This document shows, piece after piece, positions 1 through 8,609 of a stretch of 32,185 nucleotides of DNA. The position numbers and the translations under genes were made by a program. Numbering within the stretch: the first letter of the stretch is position 1; each line of letters opens with the position of its first letter. The notes below the pieces were generated by a model that was not told where the DNA came from, did not search any database, and was given only the letters and a program-made list of their open reading frames with translations. Origin of the DNA: Syntrophorhabdaceae bacterium (GTDB lineage Bacteria; Desulfobacterota; Syntrophorhabdia; Syntrophorhabdales; Syntrophorhabdaceae); assembly GCA_028698615.1 (NCBI GenBank), contig JAQVWF010000028.1, forward strand, positions 1 to 32,185. Reading direction: 5' to 3'.

Positions 1-1
1 T

Positions 2-1636
2 CGGCAAAGCGAGGAAGACAAACGCCTGTTGCTCGACGCGGCCGGAGAAGGCATATTCGGGGTCGATACCGCGGGGCGGGTGACCTTTGTCAACCCTGCC
101 GCCCTGCGCATGCTTGGATTTGCCGAAGGTGAGATGCTGGGCCAAAATGCGCACGGCCTCATCCACCATTCCCACGAGGACGGCTCCAACTACCCGGTGG
201 AAGACTGTCCTATGCATGTCTCTTACGCCAGGACCACCGATAACCACACTGCGGACGAGGTGCTCTGGCGCAAGGACGGCAGCAGTTTCCACGCGGAGTA
301 TTCCAGCATGCCAATCACCAGGGATGGGAAGGTCATGGGCGCTGTAGTGACCTTTAAGGACATCACTACCCGCAAGGAGATGGAAAGAATTCTGAGCGAG
401 AGTGAAGAGAAATTCCGAAAGATCAGTATGTCGGCACGGGATGCGATCATCATGATGGACAGTTGCGGGATCATCACCTACTGGAATGAGGCGGCTGGAA
501 GGATCTTTGACTACACCACCGAGGAAGCTGTAGGGAAAGAACTCCATGCGCTCCTTGTACCTCAGAGATACTACCAGTCCCACATAAAAGGGTTGGGCCA
601 TTTTGTGAAAACCGGAGAAGGGAACGCCATTGGAAAGACCCTGGAACTCGTGGCTATCAGAAAGAACGGAGCGGAGTTTCCCATCGAACTGTCCCTCTCT
701 GCCGTATATTTGCAGGACGGGTGGTCTGCAATAGGCATCTTGAGGGACATCACCGAGCGCAAGGAGGCGGAAGAAACCCTGCAGAAAAGCGAACAAAAGT
801 TTCGCGCCCTCTTTGAAGATTCGAAGGACGCACTCTATATCACTACACAGCAGGGGAGATTCATCGACTTCAACCAGGCCTATCTGGAACTGTTCGGTTA
901 CACAAAGGAAGATATGCTTGCCCTGTATGCAAAAGATACCTATGTGAATCCGGATGATAGGTTAACGTTCGTGAAGATGATGGAGGAAAGGGGTTCTGTA
1001 AAGGATTATGAGATAAAACTCCGCAAGAAGGGTGGTGCCGGGATGGAGTGCCTGATGACAGCGACAGTCAAGTATGCTGATGATGGAAGTATACTGGGGT
1101 ATCAGGGCATGATCAGGGACATAACCGAACTCAAGCACATGGAACAACAGCTTCACGCCATGTCCCTTACAGATGAACTTACGGGCCTGTACAACAGGCG
1201 CGGGTTTATCACCCTCTCCGAGCAGCAGCTGAAGATAGCGGCGAGGACAAAAAAGAGCATGCTTCTCTTCTTTGCTGATCTGGATAAGATGAAGGAGATC
1301 AATGACATATTCGGTCATAAGGAAGGAGATAAAGCGCTTATTTCAACCGCAGAGGTCCTCAGAGGGGTATTCAGGGAATCAGATATCATAGGCCGCATGG
1401 GGGGGGATGAGTTTGCCATACTTGCAATAGATGCCGCTGATGGAACCGGAGAAGCTCTCATAAACCGCCTTCGCAATACCATTGATGGTCGCAACAGGCT
1501 TGAAGGCATGAACTACACACTCTCTCTGAGCACAGGAGTAGCACGCTATGACCCTGAAAACCCCTGCTCTATAGATGAGCTTATGGCCCGGGCGGATACA
1601 TTGATGTATGAGGAGAAAAGGAGCAAACACCACTAG
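2..1636 (+). CDS. PAS-PAS-PAS-GGDEF diguanylate cyclase, 5' partial
   Basis: The protein probably makes cyclic di-GMP from two GTP in response to signals sensed by PAS domains. The frame is open to the left edge and the coding sense continues upstream of the first in-window start (TTG at 29), so the true start is outside the window. Counting from 29, PAS domains occupy roughly residues 1-115, 125-250 and 255-375, each ending in a typical PAC tail such as GILRDITERK. The GGDEF domain runs from about 380 to 535, with the intact catalytic motif GGDEF at 458-462. The inhibitory I-site RESD is spaced correctly ahead of it, so product inhibition is expected. No membrane segment or DNA-binding domain is seen in the part present. 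The sensed signal cannot be read from the sequence. Confidence 0.93.
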   Translation, partial: RQSEEDKRLLLDAAGEGIFGVDTAGRVTFVNPAALRMLGFAEGEMLGQNAHGLIHHSHEDGSNYPVEDCPMHVSYARTTDNHTADEVLWRKDGSSFHAEYSSMPITRDGKVMGAVVTFKDITTRKEMERILSESEEKFRKISMSARDAIIMMDSCGIITYWNEAAGRIFDYTTEEAVGKELHALLVPQRYYQSHIKGLGHFVKTGEGNAIGKTLELVAIRKNGAEFPIELSLSAVYLQDGWSAIGILRDITERKEAEETLQKSEQKFRALFEDSKDALYITTQQGRFIDFNQAYLELFGYTKEDMLALYAKDTYVNPDDRLTFVKMMEERGSVKDYEIKLRKKGGAGMECLMTATVKYADDGSILGYQGMIRDITELKHMEQQLHAMSLTDELTGLYNRRGFITLSEQQLKIAARTKKSMLLFFADLDKMKEINDIFGHKEGDKALISTAEVLRGVFRESDIIGRMGGDEFAILAIDAADGTGEALINRLRNTIDGRNRLEGMNYTLSLSTGVARYDPENPCSIDELMARADTLMYEEKRSKHH

Positions 1637-1944
1637 AATGGAGGCCTGCGCATAATCAAAAGGCTTTCGATACTGTCGAGCGATTTCAGGCAGCCACTTA
1701 TATCAATAATGGCCTCCTGGTTATAACACGCGGCTGCACCGTCTCTTCGCCGTTGACTTGCCCCATCCTTTGTGATTAATGAATGCATGAAAAGGGTAAA
1801 GACCATTGATTGCGAGAGCCCTGACCGCATAGAGTTCATCCACTCAGAGATAGTGAACATAGTCGAATTCATTGAACCGCAGCCCTGCAACCTGTCCGAT
1901 CTCGGGACGAATGCGCACTTCCTCCTCACGGGTATCCTCAAGAC
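1637..1944. other. 308-base stretch without a confident gene
   Basis: This lies between the cyclase stop and the comEC start. It holds a 7-bp inverted pair (GGAGGCC near 1641 and GGCCTCC near 1711). A possible sigma-70-like promoter follows: TTGACT at 1753-1758, 16 bases, then ATTAAT at 1775-1780. Open frames exist on both strands (55 codons plus, about 100 codons minus) but neither resembles a family I know. The promoter-like pair would suit comEC, giving a long leader of about 150 bases. No tRNA or strong terminator was seen. Confidence 0.4.
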
Positions 1945-1954
1945 TTGTTCATAG
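1787..1954 (+). CDS. possible small protein of 55 residues, unknown
   Basis: This open frame starts at ATG 1787 and could extend to GTG 1772. The peptide begins MKRVKTIDCESPD and contains an acidic, isoleucine-rich stretch (IVNIVEFIEP). I recognise no family, and there is no ribosome binding site at a good distance. It starts about where a transcript from the TTGACT/ATTAAT pair would begin, and it overlaps the proposed comEC start by ten bases, which would allow translational coupling. It could equally be chance or a decayed gene end. Confidence 0.18.
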   Translation: MKRVKTIDCESPDRIEFIHSEIVNIVEFIEPQPCNLSDLGTNAHFLLTGILKTCS

Positions 1955-4221
1955 TCTCCGTCCTAGCCTTTATCGCAGGCATATATGTGGAGGCTGTCCG
2001 CCCTTTTACTCTTGCCCCAATACTGATCGCCCTCGGTGTCCTTGTTGTCGCCCTTCCTTTCTTGCTTAAGGGAAGGCGCGGCTGGCTGACGGGTACAACA
2101 CTTGTCGCCGCCTTCGTGCTTGCCGGAATCCTCAGAGTGGCCCTCTCCCTTCTTAACCAGCCGCTTTATCCTGTCGACCCGGAGGCTTCGCTCTACCGGG
2201 GGTGGGTCATTGAATCGTCCCGGGGTTCCAGGATCATAGAGCTTGAAGAACCATCGCACCTTGCAGGCACAAGGGCCCTCCTCCGGTCCGACAGCTCCGC
2301 GGCCATCGGGGATGAACTGACCGTCTTCGGCTCCCTGAAGGAGATCGTGGTCACCTTCAGGAACCCCTATCACATCTCGTGGAAGTGGGTGAAGAAGCTT
2401 GAGGGAACCTTCTGCGAGATACGGGGCGATATACTGTCAATCCAGCCGGGAAAGAGACTGATCGACGGCTGGAGAAGGCACCTTGCCGGGAAGATCGATG
2501 CGAGCCGAGCCCGGCATACCTCGGTCGTCAAGGCACTGACAGTTGGTGATACGACGGGCCTTGACGAGGCAACAAAGACCCTCTTTCTTGAAACGGGTAC
2601 ATCGCATATCCTCTCCATATCAGGGTCACACCTCGCGGTCGTCGCCGCCTTCTTTTTCCTCATCGCAAGGTTTGCTTTCCGCATATCCTCCCGAATGTGT
2701 CAAAGCGGGGCTGATCGCAGGTGCGCCGCCCTTCTCACCATACCCTTTGCGATCCTCTTCATGCTCATCGCCGGGTCCAGCCTTCCCACCATACGGGCAA
2801 CGATCATGATAGTCATCTATATGCTTGCACTTTTCTTCGAGCGCAGCCGACATACGGAAAACGCGCTGTTCCTGAGCGCTCTTGCCATACTCGTGGTCTT
2901 CCCCCATTCTCTTTTCTCTCCCTCCTTCCAGCTGACATTCAGCGGCGTGCTTTTTATCATCCTCGTCAGCCGAATAATTCAGCCCGCTCTTCTAAAGGTC
3001 CATCGCCTCGCCAGGTGGTTCCTGTCGTTGATGGTCATGGGCCTGACGGCGACGGCGGCAACACTTCCTGTTGTCCTTTACCATTTTCACGGTTTTAATC
3101 CCTTGAGCTTTCTCCATAATTTCATCGCCGTTCCCCTTATGTGCCTCATTTCGACACCGCTGGCCCTTGCGGGCCTTGTTGCGCCATTCGGCGATCATTT
3201 GCTGCGCCTGTCAGGAATGATCATCGAAGTCACCATTGCGATATTGGACAGGCTGAACTGGGGGTATATCTATCCCGTTGTGCGGCCAAACCTTCCCGAG
3301 GCGCTCCTTTATCTGGTCGCCATTTTCTCCCTTCTCTTCATCAGGCGACGATCCGTAAGGTTCGCGTTCTTCGCCTTCGTTATGCCCCTTCTCCTCGTCA
3401 CCGCATACGTCACCTGGCAGAAACGTTTTAACAACCAGGACCTGTGCGTCAGCTATCTGGATGTAGGGCTCGGGGATGCCATGCTCGTCGAGGCGCCCCT
3501 GGGCGTGCGCCTTCTTATTGATGGAGGCGGTTTCCATGGCAGCGACTTCGATACAGGGAGGGCTGTTATCGCCCCCGTTCTGCTGTCGAAAAAGATATCC
3601 ACCCTGGACTACGTAGTGAGCACCCATCCCCACGAGGATCACCTGGGAGGACTTAGATTCATTCTCAGGCACTTTCGCGTCAACGCCTTTGCCGGTGCCG
3701 CCTGTCTCGCGCAGGAGCTTCACATGAAGCGCATCCAGGACATCCTGGGAGAACAAAACATACCTTCGCTCCTTCTCACAGCCGGCGATGTGCTCCCCCT
3801 CTCTTCGGGCCCCGACATAGCGGTTCTCGCACCCTCCGGCGAGACTTCAGTCGAGGATCTCAACGATTCATCCCTCGTTCTGAGAATGACCTTCGGCGCC
3901 AAAAGCTTCCTCTTTACGGGAGATATCGGGGAAGACATCGAAAAGATGCTGGTCCTTTCAGAGGCGCCTTTGCGGTCCTCTGTTCTGAAGGTGCCCCATC
4001 ATGGAAGCCGCCATTCCAGCACGGCCCACTTCATCCGCGCCATAAAGCCGCAATTGGCCGTTCTGAGCGTCGGCCCGGGCATCCGGGGAATACCTTCCCG
4101 CGAGGCGATCGCCCGCTATGCTTTCCTGTCGGTTCCCCTGTACAGGACCGATCGCGATGGATGCGTCACGGTATGCACCGATGGGAGGAAATTAACGGTG
4201 GAAAGGGATAACAACCAATGA
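1945..4221 (+). CDS. comEC: ComEC/Rec2 DNA internalisation protein
   Basis: ComEC forms the inner-membrane channel that carries single-stranded DNA into the cytoplasm during natural transformation. The 758-residue protein has the family order: an N-terminal membrane and OB-like region (about 1-180), the multi-helix Competence domain (about 200-480, with the typical GTSHILSISGSHLAVVAA segment), and a C-terminal metallo-beta-lactamase domain (about 505-755). That last domain carries DVGLGDAML, the metal motif THPHEDH (H561, H563, D565, H566) and VPHHGSRHSS. The start is a TTG giving MFIVSVLAFIAGI, which matches the usual N-terminus, but no good ribosome binding site precedes it. The frame is open back to about 1876. 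No other competence gene is in the window. Confidence 0.93.
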   Translation: MFIVSVLAFIAGIYVEAVRPFTLAPILIALGVLVVALPFLLKGRRGWLTGTTLVAAFVLAGILRVALSLLNQPLYPVDPEASLYRGWVIESSRGSRIIELEEPSHLAGTRALLRSDSSAAIGDELTVFGSLKEIVVTFRNPYHISWKWVKKLEGTFCEIRGDILSIQPGKRLIDGWRRHLAGKIDASRARHTSVVKALTVGDTTGLDEATKTLFLETGTSHILSISGSHLAVVAAFFFLIARFAFRISSRMCQSGADRRCAALLTIPFAILFMLIAGSSLPTIRATIMIVIYMLALFFERSRHTENALFLSALAILVVFPHSLFSPSFQLTFSGVLFIILVSRIIQPALLKVHRLARWFLSLMVMGLTATAATLPVVLYHFHGFNPLSFLHNFIAVPLMCLISTPLALAGLVAPFGDHLLRLSGMIIEVTIAILDRLNWGYIYPVVRPNLPEALLYLVAIFSLLFIRRRSVRFAFFAFVMPLLLVTAYVTWQKRFNNQDLCVSYLDVGLGDAMLVEAPLGVRLLIDGGGFHGSDFDTGRAVIAPVLLSKKISTLDYVVSTHPHEDHLGGLRFILRHFRVNAFAGAACLAQELHMKRIQDILGEQNIPSLLLTAGDVLPLSSGPDIAVLAPSGETSVEDLNDSSLVLRMTFGAKSFLFTGDIGEDIEKMLVLSEAPLRSSVLKVPHHGSRHSSTAHFIRAIKPQLAVLSVGPGIRGIPSREAIARYAFLSVPLYRTDRDGCVTVCTDGRKLTVERDNNQ

Positions 4222-4320
4222 CCAGGCAAAGACAGGCCTCCGGCTGTAATGAATTTTCGTTTGGTTATTGGGATTTGGTTATTGGTTATTGTCCTGTGAT
4301 CCTGTCATTGGTTGTTATCC
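4206..4320. repeat. long inverted repeat joining two convergent gene ends, with GGTTATTG copies
   Basis: The last codons and stop of comEC (4206-4226) are the reverse complement of 4301-4320 apart from one extra base. The right arm reads TCATTGGTTGTTATCC and covers the end of the kinase gene. The loop holds at least three copies of GGTTATTG (4263-4270, 4277-4284, 4284-4291). The arms could form a stem of about 20 bp in RNA from either strand, so a bidirectional terminator or an intergenic repeat family is plausible. No T-run follows either arm directly. Confidence 0.7.
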
Positions 4321-5859
4321 TTCTCCAATGACTTTCCTCAGCTTCTCGTCCAGTTCTATTGAATCGTAAGGTTTTGTCAGCACTTCCTTAAAACCGTATT
4401 CCCGGTAATCGGCAACGACGGGATCGTTGAGATATCCGCTCGATATGATCCCCTTGACCATGGGATCGATCCGGAGGAGCTCCCGCAGGACCTCTTTCCC
4501 ACCCATGCTCCCCGGGATGGCGAGATCAAGGATGACGGCATCAAAGGGGCTTTTCAACTCCGCTGCCTGCTTGTAGAGAGCGACCGCTTCTTCCCCATTC
4601 TGCACCGTCCTCACAGAATAGCCAAGATACTCGAGAAGTTCCTTTCCTATCTCCAGGACCATCTCTTCGTCATCGAGGAGAAGAACCCTGCCTTCACGCA
4701 CGCCTGCCGGCCGGCCGGCCGCTGCCGCCTCCCTTCCCACCTCTTGCTTGTATGCGGGAAGATTGATGTGAAAGACGGAGCCCCGCCCTTTTGCCGATTC
4801 GACGGAGATGCTGCCGTTATGCTTCCTGACAATGGCGTAGGAGATGGCGAGGCCGAGGCCGACCCCCTTTTCGGACCCCATCCCCTTCGTCGTGTAATAA
4901 GGGTCGAAGATCTTCGGGATGTCCTCGGGCAAAATACCTGTTCCCTCATCGGTGATGGATATCCTCACATAGTCTTCTTCTATGAGAGGAAGCCTGTCCT
5001 CCGGGGGGAGGCTGACATTCCTTATGGCGATGGTGATCTTCCCGCCCGCCGGCATGGACTCCCTCGCATTCCTGAGGATATTCTCGATAACCTGCCTGAT
5101 CTGTTCCTCATCGGCTTCGATGGAAAGGATATCGGGGGGGATGTCGTAGACGCAATCCACGGGAAAACCGCGCAGAACCCGGGCGGCGACGGAGCTTACA
5201 AGGGGGCCCGGCTGGATTATGCTCTGAACCGGATTGCCTCCGCGGGAAAATGTGAGGAGCTGCTGCGTCAGCGACTTTCCGAGAAAGGCGATCCTTTCCG
5301 CCTCGTTGAGATAGTCCATCAACCGTCCGTTGTCGGGCGTGTTCATCCTGGCAAGAGAAAGGTTTCCCACGATGGCCATGAGAAGATTGTTGAAATCATG
5401 GGCGATACCGCCGGCAAGGGTCCCCAGGGATTGGAGATTCTTGGCCTTGAGGATGTCCCCTTCCATTCTCTTTTGGTCGCTGACATCTATGATAACACCG
5501 ACGATACCGCCGACGCTTCCGTCATCGCCTGAAAGCGCGGCCTTCTTGTTCAGGTCGTAGTGCACGGAACCGTCGCACCTGACGCTTTTTATTTCGTAGG
5601 ATCTGACACCGCCGGGCTCGCCGAGAAGCTCCTGGTCCATCGCATGATGGACCTCAGCCTCTTCCCGCCTCAAGGGAAGCTGGAAAACGTCCTTACCGAT
5701 GACCTGGTCGTCGGTAAGTCCGAAGTATTCGCTGAAGGCCTTATTGTAAAGGAGATAAACACCCCGCGAGTCCTTGTAATAGACAGGACTGGGTATGTTG
5801 TCGATGAGCGCTTGAAAAATCTGAGGTGTCCTCGAAAGGATCTCTACTACCGTTTTCAC
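4315..5859 (-). CDS. PAS hybrid histidine kinase with C-terminal receiver
   Basis: This is a signalling kinase of 514 residues with no membrane segment, so probably cytoplasmic. An N-terminal PAS domain (about 12-130) ends in IIDVSDQKR. The phosphoacceptor helix contains GGIAHDFNNLL with H154. The ATPase domain (about 250-370) has the N-box NILRNARES, DEGTGI and GLGLAIS. A receiver follows (about 390-510), with acidic residues DDEE near 396, phosphoacceptor D445 in VILDLAIPG, and lysine K496 in TKPYD. The PAS-kinase-receiver order suggests phosphate passing to a separate phosphotransfer protein, or self-regulation. The start is GTG, with only a weak GAGAG upstream. No partner regulator is adjacent. 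A CRP-like palindrome lies 40-55 bases upstream. Confidence 0.92.
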   Translation of the reverse strand: MKTVVEILSRTPQIFQALIDNIPSPVYYKDSRGVYLLYNKAFSEYFGLTDDQVIGKDVFQLPLRREEAEVHHAMDQELLGEPGGVRSYEIKSVRCDGSVHYDLNKKAALSGDDGSVGGIVGVIIDVSDQKRMEGDILKAKNLQSLGTLAGGIAHDFNNLLMAIVGNLSLARMNTPDNGRLMDYLNEAERIAFLGKSLTQQLLTFSRGGNPVQSIIQPGPLVSSVAARVLRGFPVDCVYDIPPDILSIEADEEQIRQVIENILRNARESMPAGGKITIAIRNVSLPPEDRLPLIEEDYVRISITDEGTGILPEDIPKIFDPYYTTKGMGSEKGVGLGLAISYAIVRKHNGSISVESAKGRGSVFHINLPAYKQEVGREAAAAGRPAGVREGRVLLLDDEEMVLEIGKELLEYLGYSVRTVQNGEEAVALYKQAAELKSPFDAVILDLAIPGSMGGKEVLRELLRIDPMVKGIISSGYLNDPVVADYREYGFKEVLTKPYDSIELDEKLRKVIGEG

Positions 5860-5899
5860 TCTGGTCTCTCAGGTTCAGAAGAATGCGTTACAACTATGG

Positions 5900-5915
5900 T
5901 GTGATATTTATCACG
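5900..5915. promoter_or_regulatory. CRP/FNR-family-like operator
   Basis: TGTGA, six bases, then TCACG form a near-perfect match to the CRP-family consensus TGTGA-N6-TCACA. The symmetric core has six-base arms, GTGATA and TATCAC. It lies about 41 bases upstream of the kinase start and is divergent from nothing else, so the kinase is the likely target. CRP, FNR and HcpR-type factors share such half-sites, so the cognate protein is unknown. Confidence 0.5.
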
Positions 5916-5978
5916 AAAAACCACCACGGTCTATAGAAAAACATGGGTGTCCAAAAGAGGGGATCGGAACGAGACGAT

Positions 5979-6893
5979 CTACCCGACCAGACACCTCTCG
6001 TACATCACCCCGTACCTGACACCTGCAGCACTGACCTTGCATCGGTCAAATCTTCCGTGTTCCATGATCTCCTTCAGAATGACCGCCCCCTGGACGATGA
6101 TATCCTCCCTGCCCGGTTCCATTCCCTTCACAAGCTTCCTTTGATCACTCGTCAGTGCCGCCAGGGAAACCATTAATTTCTTCAGTTGCCTGAGTTCCAT
6201 CACCAGACCGTGTATGATCCCCTTGTCGTACCTCTCAATACCGGCCACCATGGCGGCGATGTTCGTTACCGTACCTCCCGTCCCCAGCAGAACGCTTCCG
6301 GGGGTACAGGCGACCGTGGAAAGCTTTTCCTTTATGTATGAAGCCACGCTCTCCATTTCTTCCTCGAGGGGCGGGTCATGGGATACAAACGCATCGGTAA
6401 GCCTGACGCTTCCCATCGGCAGGGAAGTGTATCCGACAAAGTCCTTGTCGGTTCCGCTTATTATCTCCGTGCTGCCTCCCCCGATGTCGATTATGGTCAT
6501 CCCGGCATTTCGCACCATATCGTCGTCCCGCACGGAAAGATAGGTATAGTACGCCTCATCACGGGCACTTATTATCTCAACGTCGAAGCCGAAGGTGTCT
6601 CTCACGGAGGTGAGGAACTCACCGCTGTTCGAGGCCTCCCTGAGGGCCGCAGTGCCCACGCAAAAGAGCCGTTCGACGCCATGTGACTCTGCTATATCCA
6701 TGTATCGCCTTAGCCCGTCGACCGTTCGGGACATTGCGGCACGGCTGAGATTGTGCGAGTTTACAAGACCCTCGCCCAGCCTTACGACGGTCGACATGTC
6801 GACGATGTCGCGAAACGTCCTTTCCCCCTCGTGCTTCTCGGCGACGAGGAGGAGGATCGTATTTGTCCCGATATCAATGGCGGCATATTTCAT
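5979..6893 (-). CDS. Ppx/GppA family exopolyphosphatase / pppGpp phosphatase
   Basis: Members hydrolyse terminal phosphates of polyphosphate or convert pppGpp to ppGpp. The 304-residue protein is the short, two-lobed ASKHA-fold form without the C-terminal HD extension of longer Ppx proteins. Visible motifs are AIDIGTNTILLL (5-16), the putative catalytic glutamate E113 in the SARDEA segment, DIGGGSTEI (136-144) and LGTGGTVTN near 210. The ATG start has GAGG upstream. The gene is divergent from ccdA with 37 bases between them. Polyphosphate and pppGpp activity cannot be told apart from sequence, and no ppk is nearby. Confidence 0.9.
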   Translation of the reverse strand: MKYAAIDIGTNTILLLVAEKHEGERTFRDIVDMSTVVRLGEGLVNSHNLSRAAMSRTVDGLRRYMDIAESHGVERLFCVGTAALREASNSGEFLTSVRDTFGFDVEIISARDEAYYTYLSVRDDDMVRNAGMTIIDIGGGSTEIISGTDKDFVGYTSLPMGSVRLTDAFVSHDPPLEEEMESVASYIKEKLSTVACTPGSVLLGTGGTVTNIAAMVAGIERYDKGIIHGLVMELRQLKKLMVSLAALTSDQRKLVKGMEPGREDIIVQGAVILKEIMEHGRFDRCKVSAAGVRYGVMYERCLVG

Positions 6894-6923
6894 TTGACAT
6901 CCTCAGGAGAAAACCCATAAGAT
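6894..6923 (+). promoter_or_regulatory. possible promoter of ccdA
   Basis: TTGACA at 6894-6899 is a perfect -35 box. Eighteen bases later comes TAAGAT (6918-6923), a four-of-six -10 match. It overlaps the start region of the divergent phosphatase gene. The predicted transcript would begin near 6930, at or just before the first ATG of ccdA. Confidence 0.4.
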
Positions 6924-6930
6924 ACGAGTC

Positions 6931-7671
6931 ATGGATTCCGGCGGCCTGTCACCGATGAACGTCAGCGCCCTCGCCGCCTTCGTATCAGGCCTTCTCTCTT
7001 TCTTCACCCCATGCATCCTCCCCCTGGTTCCTTCTTATCTCATCTACGTCAGCGGGATAACCGTCAGCGATGTCGCGGCTCCCACAAGAGAACACAGAAA
7101 AAGGGTGTTCTTTCATTCGCTCGCCTTCATCCTCGGTTTCTCTTTTGTCTTTGTGGCCCTGGGCATCTCCACGTCCCTGATCGGCGGGTTCTTCGCCAAC
7201 TATCAGGTCTACATCATACCTCTCGGAGGCATCATTCTCATCGTGCTCGGTCTCCTGTACCTCGATATCATCAAGATATCTCTCTTCAACCGTCAGCACA
7301 TGATGCAGCTCAAACAGAAACCCATAGGACTTGCGGGATCCTTCGTCGTGGGCCTGACCTTTTCCCTGGGATGGACGCCCTGTGTCGGCCCGGCGCTCTC
7401 TTCGATCCTCATCGTGGCTTCCGTGACCGGGGACACTTCCCATGGGATCTACCTGCTTTCGTCCTATTCCCTTGGGCTGGCGATACCTTTTATCATCTCG
7501 TCGCTTCTCTTCGACAAGCTTTTCATCCTCCTCAAGAGATATGGCTTCGTCGCCCGGTATGCCGTCAAGGTACTCGGCGCCCTCCTGATCCTCCTGGGCC
7601 TGCTCATGGTCAGTTCATACTACATTACCTTGAATCTGTGGATAGGGACGGTGCTCCCGACCGGGATTTGA
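6931..7671 (+). CDS. ccdA: CcdA/DsbD-type thiol-disulfide electron transporter
   Basis: CcdA passes reducing electrons from cytoplasmic thioredoxin across the inner membrane, mainly for cytochrome c maturation. The 246-residue protein is almost entirely hydrophobic, consistent with six transmembrane helices. It carries the two paired redox cysteines of the family: C28 in FFTPCILPLVPSY and C151 in GWTPCVGPALSS. The start is ATG 6931, but ATG 6955 (giving MNVSALAAFVSG) resembles the usual CcdA N-terminus and is an alternative; neither has a strong ribosome binding site. No other cytochrome c maturation gene is in the window, so the acceptor is unknown. It is convergent with rpoH. Confidence 0.92.
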   Translation: MDSGGLSPMNVSALAAFVSGLLSFFTPCILPLVPSYLIYVSGITVSDVAAPTREHRKRVFFHSLAFILGFSFVFVALGISTSLIGGFFANYQVYIIPLGGIILIVLGLLYLDIIKISLFNRQHMMQLKQKPIGLAGSFVVGLTFSLGWTPCVGPALSSILIVASVTGDTSHGIYLLSSYSLGLAIPFIISSLLFDKLFILLKRYGFVARYAVKVLGALLILLGLLMVSSYYITLNLWIGTVLPTGI

Positions 7672-7697
7672 TCCGCGGGATGGAGGTAGCGGATGGA

Positions 7698-8597
7698 CTA
7701 GAAATCAAGCTCCTGGAACTCATTCTGGAATCGTTCCTTGAACTTCTTTATCACCCTGTTCTCGATCTGTCTCGCCCGCTCCCGTGAAATCTTGAACTGC
7801 TCCCCGATCTCCTGCAGCGTCAGGGGTTCCTCAGCCATGATCCGGTGGTCGAAGATAAAGACCTCCTTATCGTTCAGGTCCTTCTTGAACTCCTTCACCC
7901 TCAGCGCTAGGATCTCCCTTTTCTCCCTGTCTGCAACAACCTCCTCCACATCGTCCCCACCCTTCATCATGTCCATCATGGTATCGTCACCCTCCTCGTG
8001 GATGGGAGAATCGAGGGAGACATCGGTAAAAGCGAGCCTTTTCTGCATCTCCTCGATCTCTTCTTCTTTCACATCGAGGTTGCTTGCAAGGAGGGCCGGC
8101 GCCGGGAACATTCCGAGAGCCTCCAGTTTCTGCTTCTCCTTGTTAAGGCGGTAGAAGAGTTTTCTCTGACTTTGCGTCGTTCCCACCTTCACGAGACTCC
8201 ATGAATCCATGATGTACTTCAATATGTACGCCCGTATCCAGAACGATGCGTAGGTGGAGAATTTTGTCCCTTTGTAGGGGTTGAACTTTTTCACGGCGTG
8301 AAGGAGACCGACGTTGCCTTCCTGGATCAGGTCGAGGACATTGAGATAGGTGTTATAGTACTCCAGGGAGATCTTGACGACAAGCTTCAGGTTGGACATG
8401 GCAAGTTTCTCTGCGGCATCCCTGTCCTTGTCCTCGTAGACCTTCCTCGCTACCTCGAATTCCTCCTCCCGCGAGAGAACGCTGTAGCGCGAGACCTCGG
8501 AGAGATATTTCCTCAGGGGGTCGAAGGTGGTAGGCAGCGAGCTGTCTTCAGTTCCTGTACGCACCGGCCGTTTCTTGGAGATCTTGTCGTCGTCCAT
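7698..8597 (-). CDS. rpoH: RNA polymerase sigma factor, RpoH (sigma-32) type
   Basis: This is a group 3 sigma-70-family protein of 299 residues. Region 1.2 lies near 25-55. Region 2 contains DLIQEGNVGLLHAVKKFNPYKGTKFSTYA-like core-binding and -10 recognition sequence (about 89-135). The heat-shock signature near 142-151 reads TQSQRKLFYRL and sits right after region 2.4. Region 4.2 has the helix-turn-helix LTLQEIGEQFKISRERARQIE. The RpoH-box separates it from RpoD and from flagellar or sporulation sigma factors. GTG 8600 and ATG 8597 are adjacent possible starts; GAGG lies 6 and 9 bases upstream respectively. It begins about ten bases after the xdhC stop, so it is probably the last gene of that operon. 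Confidence 0.9.
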   Translation of the reverse strand: MDDDKISKKRPVRTGTEDSSLPTTFDPLRKYLSEVSRYSVLSREEEFEVARKVYEDKDRDAAEKLAMSNLKLVVKISLEYYNTYLNVLDLIQEGNVGLLHAVKKFNPYKGTKFSTYASFWIRAYILKYIMDSWSLVKVGTTQSQRKLFYRLNKEKQKLEALGMFPAPALLASNLDVKEEEIEEMQKRLAFTDVSLDSPIHEEGDDTMMDMMKGGDDVEEVVADREKREILALRVKEFKKDLNDKEVFIFDHRIMAEEPLTLQEIGEQFKISRERARQIENRVIKKFKERFQNEFQELDF

Positions 8598-8609
8598 CAC
8601 AGTAAACCT

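Noticed and set aside
1633-1941. Minus-strand frame of about 100 codons in the spacer before comEC
   Set aside because: It ends inside the cyclase gene end and shows no recognisable motif and no convincing ribosome binding site; chance is more likely.
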